Shown one piece after another: positions 1 to 11,554 of a stretch of DNA of 64,000 bases (position 1 is its first letter; the number at the start of each line of letters is the position of its first letter). The notes under the pieces were generated by a model. The model saw only the letters and a list, made by a program, of their open reading frames with translations. It was not told where the DNA came from and did not search any database. Made by a program: the position numbers and the translations under genes. This DNA is from Entophlyctis helioformis (taxonomy: Eukaryota; Chytridiomycota; Chytridiomycetes; Chytridiales; Chytriomycetaceae): assembly GCA_025526915.1 (NCBI GenBank), contig JAHLKH010000141.1, positions 1 to 64,000 of the forward strand, in the 5' to 3' direction.

Positions 1-120
1 CATGTCTGCCCCTCCTGCGGCCTCGTCTGGCCCCTCTGATGCCCCCTCGTCTGCTCCCGCTGCCTCTTCTGCTGCTCCAGGCACCGGCAGCAGACGCAAA
101 CAGGCGCTCGCCCAAGAACA

Positions 121-153
<33 letters not shown>

Positions 154-3100
154 TCAACGTTCAAGCGCCGCTCTTTGTTCCTTCTGCCCAGGCACCTGCA
201 CCTGCACCTGCACAGGCACCTGCACAGCGGCCTGCAAGCGCACCTGCCTCGGCCAACAGAGGCTCTCGCCGCCAGCAGCATCCTCAACAGCAACAGTCCC
301 AACAGCAGTCCCAACAACGGTCCCAACAACAGCAACAACAGCCTGGTCAGTCCGAGTCAGCCTCGCTCGCGCGGCGGTAGACAGAGCAGGGTCCCTGCTT
401 CGGTCCGTGCACAGGAGCGATCCACTCTGCCGAGCGGCCTGCAGTTCAGTCTGAGCAAGGCCAGCGACGCTGCCAATGCATCCGCTGGTGCACCGCAGCC
501 TTCCCACAGCGACCAGCCCCTTGCACAGCCGTCATCGAGCCGCTCTCGCGCACGGCCCCCGTCGAGAATGCAAGCCAACGCCGGCCTCGCAAAGTCCAAC
601 GCCGATCTGCTCGAGGCCCTGACCGAGGACCTGACCAACGAGGTCTACGACTGCATGGTGTGCTACGACACCGTCAAGGCGCGAGACTCGATCTGGAACT
701 GCGGCGTCTGCTTCGCCCCCTTTCATCTCAAGTGCGTGTCCAAGTGGGCCGCCCGCTCGCAGGACACCAACGCCACGGATCCGACGCGGTCCATGGAGTC
801 TTGGCGGTGCCCGGGCTGCCAGTCGACCAACGAGTCTGCGCCGTACGAGTACCTCTGTTTCTGCGGCAAGACCGTCAACCCGCAGCGCAACCCGTATGGC
901 TGCCCGCACAGCTGTGGACAGACGTGCGGCAAGGATCGCCGATGCGCGCACAAGTGCCCGTTGCCCTGCCATCCCGGACCGTGTCCCCCGTGCGAGTTCA
1001 TGGCATCCCCGATCGCCTGCTTCTGCGGCAAGGGCGAGCTGGTCGTGCGATGCACAGAGGTGGCACGCATCGACTTTATGCCGTCGTGTGGCCAGACGTG
1101 CACGCGGCTGCTGGACTGCGGCAACCACACGTGCACCATGCTGTGCCATCCGCCGCCGTGCCATCCGTGCTCCGAGACAGTCGCGGTCAAGTGCTTCTGT
1201 GGCGCCGACTCCAAGGACGTGCCGTGTGGCCAGTCGCCGGACGGATTCTCGTGCGGCAAAAAGTGCGAGTTTACGTATGCCTGCGGCGTGCACACGTGCG
1301 ACCGCCCGTGCCACGCTGAGCCGCACCAGGACACAGAGATCTGCCCGCTGGATCCGTCGGTCGTGACGCGCTGCCCGTGCTCCAAGCACTCGGTTGAAGA
1401 GCTCACTGCCGGCAAGACGCCACGCACATCGTGTGAGCAGCCGGTCATCACCTGCAAAGAAACTTGCCGCATGCCGCTGCCCTGTGGTCACGAATGCGCA
1501 GATTTGTGCCACACCGGCCCATGGTACGTTCATGTCTATTGTCCAACTTCTTTTGCTGGCCTCTGACATGGTGCTCTCTCCTGCAGTGATCCGTGCCCGT
1601 TGCTCGTGTCGCGCAAGTGCCGCTGTGGCAAAGAGACGATCAAGATCCGCTGCAAGAACCTCGACTGCGATCCAGTCACTGGCGAGCCTCTTGCACCGCT
1701 CTGTGCTCGCCCTTGTGGAAAGCGTCTCCACTGCCGCCGTCACCAGTGCCAAGACACGTGCTGCCCAAAGTCCGACGCCGAGCACGAGTGCGACGCCGTC
1801 TGTGGCAAGACGCTTGCCTGCAAGAAGCACCCGTGCATGATGCCTTGCGGCCATCAGGGCAAGTGCCACGACTGTGTCGAGGGCGTGAGCTTTGACGAGC
1901 GTGCTTGCAACTGTGGTCGCACGGTTCAATACCCGCCGATTCCGTGCAACGCTCCGCCGCTCAAGTGCAACTATCCGTGCACGCGTCGTCGCACCTGTGG
2001 CCATCCCACCATCACGCAGCACTACTGCCACGATGACAGCGAGCCGTGCCCTCCCTGCATGATCTTTGTCGAGCGTCGCTGGTACGTTGGCTCCTCTTAC
2101 AGACACTGCTCGACAGCCCGTTTGACTGACTCTTCTCTGTCTGCATCCATTAGTGCCTGCGGTGACAAGATCATGAAGAACATCCCGTGCTCTCGCCAAG
2201 GTGCTCCGTCCTGTGGCTCGCCGTGTAAAGGAAGGATCACAGCCTGTGATCATCCCTGCCGCCGAGTTTGCCACACCGGGCCTTGCGCCGACGAGACGCA
2301 TCCGTGTGTGGAAAAATGCGGCCGTGTTCGTTCGTCGTGCGGCCATACGTGCCAGTACAACTGCCACGGCACGCCCGAGTGTCCCGAGACATCCTACTGC
2401 CGCACACCGGTCACGCTCAAGTGCCCCTGCGGCAATCGCGTCAAGCAGTCCGTCTGTGGTTCTACGCGCGACAAGCCCGTCACGACCTCTCTCACACTCG
2501 AGTGCGACGAGTCGTGCAACCGCAAGCGCCGCAACGAGCGTCTGGCGGATGCGCTTGGCATCGATCCTTTGGCACCATCTGCTGCCGCCACTTCCTTCAC
2601 TTTCCCCGAGACTCTGGTTCGCGCAGCCTTCCGGTTCAAGGACGTCGTGGCCGCAACCGAGGCTACGCTCGCCACGCTCGTCGAAGAGCCGTCGACACAG
2701 TTTTACTATTTCCCCAAGCAACGCTTAGCGGCTTCCTCTGCGCTCATCGTCGAGCTCGCCACGCTGTATGGCTTCTTTGCACAAATCATTGACGCCAATG
2801 TCGGCAAGCCGACCGTCGTGGTCCGGCGCATCAAGGACCGGACTCCGGCGATCCCGCCCAAGCTCCTTTCCAAGGTCGCCGAAGAGTACGATCCGCTCGC
2901 GCCGGCCGTGTCAGCAGACATTGCGCCAGCCGAGACGGTCGAGACGCCGACGGCCGCCGACGAGCTGCTTGCGCTCGAGCCGTTTGTCCCCAACGCGATC
3001 CTCGTGCGCGGCGTGCCCCTTGACGCCGAGCTGTCCAACATCAAAGCGATCCTCAAGCCCATCTGCACGACCATGAACCTCGCGGCCAAGCTGCACTGGA

Positions 3101-3510
3101 TCACCGACGCCGACTTTGTCGTGTCGTACGAACGCATGGTGGCGTGGGGGTCCATCAAGGACAAGGACGCCGAGATCCCGTCGATGCTGGCCGACCGCGT
3201 CAATGCAGCCATGGCCCTCGACCTCGGCTGGGCATCGGAAGTCGTCGAGTGCCAGATCCTCTCCAGCCGCGCGATCCGCCTCGCCGACAAGCAGGTGCTC
3301 AAACGCGACAGCGGCACGCTGCTCACGCGCGGCACGCTTGCGCAGGAAGAGGGATGGACCACGGTGCGGCAGTCGCGCAACCCCGGTATACCCATCAATG
3401 ACGATATCGCGGTGCCTGGCTTGCCGCTGCAAGACAATGGCGCGGCGTCTGGGTCTGGCAACCAAAAGGGCGGTGCGTCCGGGTCGCAATACTGGTTTGA
3501 CGAGGAATAA
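1..3510 (+). CDS. FAP1: NFX1/FAP1-type zinc-finger protein (5' end uncertain)
   Basis: NFX1-family RNA/DNA-binding regulator. From about 640 the reading shows a RING/PHD-like Cys-rich domain (CMVCYD...CVSKW...WRCPGC), then a long series of NF-X1 fingers of the CGxHxC...CHxGPCxPC type to about 2520. These are followed by an R3H-like region (about 2730-2860) and an RRM-like tail (about 2990-3280). Introns 1524-1586 and 2082-2153 are clear GT-AG introns, and both restore finger cysteines. Stop TAA at 3508-3510. The N-terminus lies in another frame: there LNVQAPLFVP (about 155-185) fits the PAM2 consensus LNxxAxxFxP, which binds poly(A)-binding protein and is known in NFX1. The link between that frame and the main frame (open from about 280) is unresolved, either a short intron or an indel in the CAG-rich stretch. 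The gene may start at 39 or before the window. Identity is very confident, the 5' end is not. Confidence 0.88.
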
Positions 3511-3586
3511 ATTACTGGGATGTATCTGCCATGATATGTATTTGGGGCGGTTTGTGCCTGAAGCGCAGAGTAGTGCACGCATACAA

Positions 3587-6049
3587 TCAGCCAAGTTGCA
3601 GTGTCGTGCGCTGGTCGGGCCGCACTGGGTGTTTCGGCTGCAGGCTGTTGAGCACGGTGCGTGCATACGCGGTCGTCTGCACACCCTGCTTGTACAGTGC
3701 ATGCGACACCTGTGTGCGCACGTCTTTCATCACCTTGTCCGTTGTGAAGCTCGTCGTCTTGTACCAATCAGGCTGTCGTCGCAGCGAGTGCCACCGCAAG
3801 CCCTCTCCCATGTCAGTTGCACCATATCCAACGAAAGTTTTCAACCACATGGGCGATCCCTGTACCTCGTCGGCTGGTTTCTTGGACTCGGCAAACGCGA
3901 CCGTGTCACTGAGGATGCGCGACCAGTCGGATTTGGCGTCGACGGCTACCGTCTGTCGCAGGGCATCCAGCTGTCGCTGCAACGCGTCGCGTCTCTCCTG
4001 TGCCTTGAGTGCCTCGGCCCGGCGATCCTCAAGCTTGTGCTGCCGCTGGGCCTCTCTGTACTGCACACGCTCCTCGTTGATCTGCCCCGCATCCACAAGC
4101 CTGTGAGCGTCTGCATTGGACAAAGGAAACGGACAGCAGCACCGCACGAATGCATGCACACACGTACCTGTTTCTGGGATTCGATCTCGGCTGCCAGCGT
4201 CGCACTGATGCGCGCCGCCATCTCAACCTGTTTCGCCATGGCAGCACGCCGAGCCTCGTGGTACGCATCAATCTTTTGGCGGTCCATATCGCGTTTGAGC
4301 GCCTCGGCCTCGGCCTTTATCCGATCAGCCTCCATCTGTTCCTCGAGCGCACGCACACGGAGCTCAGCAGCAGCTCGCAGCTGGCGGATCCGCGCATCGC
4401 GCCAGACTCTGAGCCGGTCCTGTGAGATCTCTAGCCGCGCCAACCGCGCGTCGCGGTCCTTTTGCGACTCGGCGTGCTGCAGATAGAATGCGCGCGCTTC
4501 GTCGCAGGCGGCGAGAACCGTGTGCACGAGTTCCTGCATGCGTGTCTCGAGTGCACGGCGCAGTGCGCGTTTCTGTGCCTTGAATGCAACTCGCCGTGTC
4601 ATCCATGCATCGTGGTTCTGTCCATGGCGCGTCTCATTAGTCGACGGGTGGTGTCTAACCGCTAGCGGCATACACGCATCCACGCACTTCGATTTGTCTG
4701 ACTGTGAGGAACGGCAGCTCAAGCCGGTACCGCTCGGTGAGAAGACCGTGCCTGCCACGGACTTCCGGTGCAGCATACTCGTCCCGGATCTTCTCGAACC
4801 GCTCGTGCTGGTCCTGTGTCCACCCGCCGTACCGATCGGTCCCTACATCCGCATACGCCGTCTGCAGCCTGGCCATGCTGTCTCTGAACCAGCCGACGAG
4901 CCTGGCATGGTCCATTACAGTGAGCAGGTCGTACGTTGGGGCAGTGTGTCTCGTGGATGGATGGGCAGACTCACTGTTTGTGGTCGCTGCGACACCGGTC
5001 ACTGACGCACTCGTCCACCGACTCGATCTCGGAGATGCGCAGCACCTGCCCATCATACTCCACCCACGGATCATGTGCAGCTGTGTCGTCGACCGATGCA
5101 GCATTCACCGACACCATTGCCTCTGAAATCTCCTGCTCGAGTTTGGCCACGCGATCCGCATCCTTATACACACATCGGGTCAGCCGCACTGTCCTCCACG
5201 CTGCACACCGCGACAAGCCAGTGTACCTTGTTCAGCCGCCGTTCAAGCGTCGCTTTGAGATCGTCCAGCTTGCTCTGCAGCTTCTCGCTCCCTCGCTGCG
5301 CCTTCTTGTCGCTACTCTCCGGTTTGTCTGTCGACAGCTTCTCCTGCTTCTTGCGCTCGGCAACAACAGCACCAAGGTTCTGTATCTGTTCATGCAGCTC
5401 TGGCACATCAGTCAGCAGTGAGTTGCGGACATGCCAGTGCGAGCGTGTATGGCAGACACACACCGTGACGCTCGCGTTCCACCTGCTCGTCCACCGACAC
5501 CTCCTCTTGGGCAATCTGCTTGATGGCGTGGACGTATGCAGACGGGTCAGCCGACGTTGACTTGAAGAACGCGGCAACCTGATCACGAAGCTCAGACTCG
5601 AGGTACATTCTGCCACGCGCACATGTTATTGGCCCTGACGGCGCATGTCCTCAACAGAGCCAAGGGTCAGAAAGACTGACCGCCATTTGGTGAGACGCGT
5701 CTGCTCTTCACGCCACACGAGCCGGTGTTTCTGGAACTGATGGTTGGCATGCTGGGTCTTGCGGCTCTTGTCCACGGCAGCCAGCTGCTCGACAGCACTG
5801 TCAGCAAACGCGTCGCCAGCGTCCAGCATCTGGCTTCCAGCATCATCAGCACACGCACACCTTGTCGGATATGGCGCTGGTGGCTGACTTGTAGCGGTCG
5901 AGCGTCTGTTGTTGCGATGCCAGCGACTCTTTTTCTCTGTTGCGCTGGTCGAGCCTCAGCTGCCGTCTGAGCAGCGACACTTCGATGGACGAGTCGATGC
6001 CCACGCCAAACTCGTGATACCGCAGCCGTTGTCGCGTCTGCTCATTCAT
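3587..6049 (-). CDS. CCDC148: Coiled-coil protein CCDC148 homologue
   Basis: Multi-exon, almost entirely coiled-coil protein starting at ATG 6049 (MNEQTRQRLRYHEF). Exons lie in about 5846-6049, 5626-5829, 5408-5608, 5164-5400, 4971-5150, 4655-4940, 4160-4630 and 3587-4130. Order and local motifs follow animal CCDC148: an early segment HRLVWREEQTRL, a central W..D..RF segment followed by a GR..L...RY motif, a long Arg/Glu helix, and the C-terminal block ERVQYR ... LRQTVAV ... ILSDT. It ends with an ALYKQGVQTTAYA segment, matching the family's ALREAGLHRTLYA region. The molecular role is not established; the family is found mainly in ciliated organisms, which suggests a flagellated zoospore stage. 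Splice junctions are approximate. Confidence 0.75.
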
Positions 6050-6109
6050 CGAGTAACGTCTGGGAGAGAGGTATCTGGTTGCTGTTCCGCGTTTTTATTG
6101 CGTGTAGTT

Positions 6110-7075
6110 TTACAGTGGCATGCGCTGGTCAGCCAGCCGCGCCATAGCCTCGGTCACCATGGCATTGCACCTGGCGAGCAGTGTGTGAGCGAGTGTCGGA
6201 CAGAGCGCTGCATCTCATTGCCATCCACATGTGCCTGCAACCAGCACGGCTTACAGCTTGGCATATGGATTGTTCTTGACCATGCCGCGGGCAATCTCGT
6301 TGCCGTACTGCGCACCCTTGGCAAAGTCCTGGTCAGCACCGGCCTCATCGCCCCTGCTGCGCTTGATGATGGCACGCTGAGTGTATGCCTGCATGCCATC
6401 CAAGCCGTCATCCAAGCCGTCATCCAAGCCGTCCAGCGGCCATTGCCTGGTCAGCCGACTTGCATGCGCAGAGAATCGCAAGAGCGCTCGACACCGACCT
6501 GCTTGAGGGTCTGCTGGCTGTTGGTGGTCGTGCCGTGGTCGATGGCCTTGCACAGATCGTCGTAGGCCTCGTCGGGCCTGCCCAGCAGACGCAGCACCTG
6601 GGCCCGGTTGTTGTATGCGCTGGCGTAGACCGGGCAGAGCGTCACGGCCCGCGAGAGCGTCGCATGGGCAGCAGCGAGGTCGCCCTGCTCGGCCTGGCCG
6701 ACGGCGTCCTGCTCCAGCTGCTTGAGCTGCATCAGCGTCGAGTCGTCAATCAGGCTTGCTGCTGTCCAGTATGTCCAGTATGTGAGTGTGAGTGCCAGTG
6801 CGTAGTTGCGGACAGCGGCAGCAGTCGGCGTGAGCTCATGATGCACCTGCAGCAGCAGCAGCAGTGGCACGGGGCGTGGCATCGTAGACGCTGGGCAGCG
6901 CAATCTCGCCGTCTGTCGATGGGTGGTGGGCAGGCGGGTGAGTAGCGCAGACAGACAGACAGACAGACAGGCGTCTACATAGACGTCCACACAGCAGCCA
7001 GCCAGCGAGCGAGCCAGCGAGCGTACGGTTGTTGAAGATGGCGTCCAGGATCTGGTCGTCTGTGAGCTTGGCCAT
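6110..7075 (-). CDS. TTC36: Tetratricopeptide repeat protein TTC36
   Basis: Small TPR protein of the TTC36 (HBP21) family, proposed HSP70-binding factors. Start ATG at 7075 (MAKLTDDQILDAIFNN), matching the family's opening 'AxLxAIFNP' region; stop TAA at 6110-6112. Three TPR motifs are visible, including AYNNRAQVLRLLGRPDEAY. The conserved end NNPYAKLCNAMVTEAMARL corresponds to the family's 'LNPYAALCN' tail. Introns supported by phase are 6171-6254 and 6389-6498; two more lie at about 6780-6850 and 6930-7027. The 6389-6498 intron carries a 12-bp unit repeated three times (about 6396-6433), and the 6930-7027 intron carries a CAGA tetranucleotide run. It shares a 97-bp divergent promoter region with ClpX. 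Confidence 0.85.
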
Positions 7076-7172
7076 TGCGCTCAGACTTGCCTGCGAGCCG
7101 GGAAACCTCGCTGCCCACACAACACACACACAACACACACACAACACAACTCGCACCTCATACCTGGCAACG

Positions 7173-9740
7173 ATGCTGCTTCTGCGCAGACACCTTGCCG
7201 CTGTCGGCGCTTCTGCGGGCCGTCGCTCGCTGTCGTCCTCTCGCGGCCGTCCCTGGAGCACTTCCACAACCACCACTGGCACAACCACAACCAACACCAC
7301 ACGACCTCTTACGCCTGCTGCCGACGCAGATGCTGCCGATGCCGCCGCAGATGCTGCAGGCAGCCACCTTGCCCAGCCCGCCGCGACTCTGCGTCCTGCC
7401 ATCCTGGCCGCCAGACTCCAGCAGCAGCAGCAGCAGCACGCCTATCCGAGCACCTCATCATCGCAGCCACCACTCCCTACCTCCTCCTCATCTTCATCGC
7501 CGTCGCCATCGCTGTCATCCACATCAAGCAGCAGCAGCGGCAGCGACCTCTCATCGACGCCTCGCCCGACATTCCACAGCCTGCGCTTCACAAAGCAGCC
7601 TCCTGTGCAGGCTCCGTCCGCCAGAGCACCGCATGCAGCACCACATGCAGCAGCATCACCCACACCGCCCCCGTCCGGCGCCTCAGAGAACCCGCCCGTC
7701 ACACCGCCTTCCAATCCATCGCCGATGCGACCCTGGCGTGTTACGGGCGGGCCTGGCCAGTTTGCGCATCTGCGCACACCCCCCATGCCGCACAACCCGG
7801 CCATGGGCTCGGGCGACTCGGGCAGCCTGGCGACTGATCCCCTTGCCCTGCTCCCAGACGACCAGCCCGCCCCTCCGCGCATCATGACGCCGCGCCAGGT
7901 ACAGACGCTGCTTCTCGCGCCATTTCACGATCTGGTCGCGCATGCTTGTGCCTTTGTGCCCGAATGCCTTTGTGTGTGGCCCTGCGCCATGGCCCTGACA
8001 TTGTGTGCTTGTGCTGTGCGTGACAGATCCGTGCGTTGCTGGACGAGCATGTGATTGGCCAGGACCGCCTCAAAAAGGCGCTGTCTGTTGCAGTGTACCA
8101 CCACTACAAGCGGCTGGATGTCAACTACGGGAGCACCAAATGGGCCGAAGAGGATATCCGCGACGGTAAGCCAGCATGGCTGCTTCCGAGCATGTGTCGG
8201 CCAGTCGACTGTGCTGCTGATGCTGGTTGCTCGGCATGTGCGTGTGGATATGACCGAACATGGCGACGACAATGCTCACGTTTCAAGAATCGCGTTTTTC
8301 AGGCAAACCCGTGCGGATCCGGACTCCGCGCTCAGCGATCCGCGACGAGCCTCTGACGATCGACAAGAGCAACGTGCTGCTTCTAGGCCCGACTGGCTCA
8401 GGCAAGTGCCTATTGTTTCGGCTCCTTGTGCTCACGCGTTGCTGACCCTGCCAACCGTCCCGGCCCACGGCGTGGAATGCAGGAAAGACGCTGATTGCAA
8501 AGACGACGGCCAAGATTCTGGATGTGCCGTTTTCCATGAACGATGCGACGCCGTTTACGCAGGCCGGCTACGTGGGCGACGATGTCGAAGTCTGCATCCA
8601 CAAGCTGCTGCAGAATGCCGACTACGACGTTGCCAAGGCGCAGCGCGGCATCATTTTCATTGACGAGATTGACAAGATTGCCCGCCGGACAGACGCTGCG
8701 AATCCCAACCAGCGCGACGTGTCTGGCGAGGGCGTGCAGCAGAGTCTGCTGCGCATGCTCGAGGGCACTGTGGTCAATGTCACGGTCAAGGCTGGCGCTG
8801 CAGGCACAAAGCGCAGCATCCCCCAGGGCGGCGAGGTGTTTGCCGTGGACACATCCAACATCCTGTTCATCTGCTCTGGTGCCTTTGTTGGGCTGGAGAA
8901 GATTGTGCAGGATCGCATTGGCGTCAAGGGCGTAAGTCGCTGCGTGTCTGCTGCATGCCACGACGAGCGACGCCGGTGACTGACACGAGCCGTGGCATAA
9001 CAGTCGATTGGATTTGGCGCGCAGCTTAATCCCTCACACAACGAAAAGGCACATCACCATTCGAATGCACTCCAGTTTGCGGAACCAGACGACCTCATCA
9101 AGTACGGCTTTATCCCCGAGTTCATTGGTACGTTGTCGTGTGCACTCGCCCTGCATGGGTTCTGTGCGCGCCAGCCACTGACGCTGCTGCTGGCACCACA
9201 GGCCGCATGCCCATCATTGCCAGTGCAAACCCGCTACTCGTTGACGACCTCCACCGTGTGCTCACCGAGCCCCGGAACGCCCTCGTCCGCCAGTACCAAG
9301 AGATCTTCCGCCGCAGCAACATGGATCTCCTCTTCCACCCGCTCGCGCTCCGCAAGATGGCCGAGATGGCGGCATCCAAGAAGACGGGAGCGCGCGGCCT
9401 GCGCCGCATCATGGAGTCTGTGCTGCAGGAAGCCCTCTACGACTACCCGGGCACGGACGTCCGGTACATTGTCGTTGGCGAAGGGGCCGTCACGGGCGGG
9501 TCGGTTGCGGCGTTCACCGACGGCCAGGAACGCGAGGTGTGCAACTACGCGGGCTGTGATACCTTGCCGCCTCGACGGGATGCCGGCCTGTACACGCATT
9601 CGTATGCACAGCAAAGTCAGCAGAGCCAGCAGAGCCCGACACCTGTTCAGCAGACGGAGATCCTGGAGACGGGGCAGCCGCCGCTGCCGTATCCGTTCAT
9701 CGGTCGCCAGCGGCCTGGCTCGTCCGAGGGCTTTGTTTGA
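7173..9740 (+). CDS. MCX1: Mitochondrial AAA+ unfoldase ClpX
   Basis: Mitochondrial ClpX/Mcx1, an ATP-driven unfoldase and chaperone of the matrix. Start ATG 7173 gives an Arg/Ser-rich presequence ([18 protein letters not shown]), then a long Ser/Thr/Pro linker. The bacterial-type N-terminal zinc domain is not visible, as usual in fungi. The core shows [17 protein letters not shown], Walker A GPTGSGKT, Walker [12 protein letters not shown], the pore loop GYVGDD, sensor 1 ILFICSG, and the C-terminal GARGLRRI sensor-2 motif. Introns are 7899-8026, 8166-8302, 8402-8482, 8932-9003 and 9128-9201. The third is a GC-AG intron (GGCAAGT donor) splitting the Walker A glycine codon. Stop at 9738-9740. 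No ClpP gene lies in this window. Confidence 0.95.
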
Positions 9741-9803
9741 CCTATTGCCCTTTTGCTGTCACAATATACACTCAGTTTTCATATTTTACCTTGAATATTT
9801 GCA

Positions 9804-10855
9804 ATGGCCGCCGAGGCTGGTGTGGTCGAGTCCACAGCGAATGCAGGTGCCGAGCAGGCCACGTCTGCCAAGGGCCGTCGCACACAGCCGACGCCTGCCG
9901 AGGAGGAGCAGGCAAGTGAATGCGCCGGCTGCCTTCTGGCCTGCTCAGTGCGGCTGCCACGCCTGGATCGGTTGCTTGTCACACGAGCACTGCCGCAGCA
10001 CGCCGCGGAGCCTTGGACTGACCGCCACGATGCACACACGCACGCACAGAGGCTCAAAGAGGCGTGGAAGCTGCTGCTCCATGCCATTGACCAGGCCGAC
10101 TCGGCTGCTGCTGATGTGACGACGACGACGCCGCCGCCAGCACCACCAGCACAGCAGCACCAGAGCCGATCGTCCTTCGCCTGGTTTGGACGGCCGGCCG
10201 CGGCCAGCTCGCTCGATAACCTTACTCCCGATCCGACGCAGACGCCGACACAGATACCGCCACAACAGCCATCGCCGATGCCATTGCCCACCGACGCCAT
10301 CCCGCTGATCGAAGAGCTGGCGCTCAGCATGCACGACGAGATGCCCGACCGCCTGCTGCGGCGTTACCTTGTCGCGCGCGGCTGGGACCCCAAGGCCGCC
10401 GTGCACCAGCTGATGCAGAGTCTGGCCTGGCGGGCCGAATACGGCGTGCGGCGCATCCTGTACGCCGGCGAGCGCGACATGGACCAGGCCGAGCTCCACC
10501 GCAACCAGTCGTATGTCATTGGCACGGACAGCGCTGGCCATCTGTGTCTGTACGTTTCTGCGTGGCCGTCGTCCTTGCTCTCACTCTCACGCACACTCGC
10601 ATTCACACATATTCACACTCGCACTCGTACACACACACGATCGTGAACACAGGTCCGTCACGCCGGCTTTGCACGATCCCCGCATAGCCGACAAGAAGAA
10701 ATGCAGGCAGCTGGTTGTGCAGCGTGTCGAGACGGCGCTCGTCATGGCATCGCACATGGACAAGGACGCCATCTGCATGGTGTACGACATGCGCGGCTTC
10801 GGTCTCGCCCACATGGACTTTGGTCTCGTCAACTTCATCACATCGACGTTTGTAG

Positions 10856-10912
<57 letters not shown>

Positions 10913-11480
10913 TCTCGCCTCTTGCTGACACTCGCATGCACTCCTCCTGCAGCAATCGCATTACCCCGAACGGCTGGGTAAAGCCTATGTCGTGGACGCG
11001 CCGTGGGTGTTTGAGGGGCTATGGCGGGTGATCCGCACATGGCTGGACCCAGTCGTCGAGTCCAAGATCGCCTTTGTGCACTCATCCGACATGGCAGACG
11101 CCATTGCGGCTGACCAGCGCGGCCAGCGGCTAGGTGGGTCGTTGCCGGATTTCGAGTACATCGAGGCACCGCAGAGCGAGATAGACGCGCTTGAGGCTGT
11201 GCGCGGGAGCGCGGCGTGTGCAGAGGCGTGGTCGGCGTACCGATGTGCGTTGGCCGGCTTTGTGCACGAGACGCGCGAATGGATGGTGGCGGGCGAAGGG
11301 GCGGACCGCACGTCGCGGTTAAAGGCATGCGCGGGTCTGCAGGCCGCGTATCGCCGGTTGTCGCCCTTTGTGCGCGCGCCGTCGACATACAACCGCAACG
11401 GCCTGTTACGCGAGAGCGCGTATGCCGGCATCGTGCGTCCCGTCTCGCCGCCCATCTTTGCAGCACTCCGGTCGTCGTGA
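9804..11480 (+). CDS. CRAL-TRIO (Sec14-like) lipid-transfer protein
   Basis: Sec14-superfamily phospholipid or lipophile transfer protein. It starts at ATG 9804 with an Ala/Glu-rich N-terminus and a low-complexity Pro/Gln stretch. It then has the CRAL-TRIO N-helical domain (LLRRYLVARGWDPKAAVHQL) and the lipid-binding domain (MVYDMRGFGLAHMD ... HYPERLGKAYVVDAPWVF), the latter being the hallmark of the fold. Introns: 9912-10049 (best read as GC-AG, donor GCAAGT; its length is a multiple of three so retention would also stay open), 10550-10652 and 10852-10952. The last contains a roughly 48-bp CT microsatellite. Stop at 11478-11480, 74 bp from the convergent FPGS stop. It resembles yeast Pdr16/Csr1-type proteins more than Sec14 itself, but the subfamily is not certain. 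Confidence 0.87.
10861..10908. repeat. (CT)n microsatellite in intron
   Basis: An uninterrupted run of about 24 CT dinucleotides lies inside the last intron of the CRAL-TRIO gene, between the GTAGGT donor and the polypyrimidine tract. It is likely length-polymorphic and may simply extend that tract. Confidence 0.95.
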
Positions 11481-11554
11481 TCCCGCCCGGCCCACTCCCT
11501 CCCTCACTCGCACGGGCCAATAAACACGCCATAGACTTGGGCTTAGATGTGTAT

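Noticed and set aside
532..2721. 729-residue open frame antisense to the NFX1 gene
   Set aside because: It is the mirror of a GC-rich, Cys-codon-rich coding region, has Arg/Ala-rich composition and no domain; the plus strand has clear NF-X1 fingers.
6396..6433. Triple 12-bp repeat as a possible coding repeat
   Set aside because: It lies inside a TTC36 intron whose boundaries are supported by family alignment and phase.
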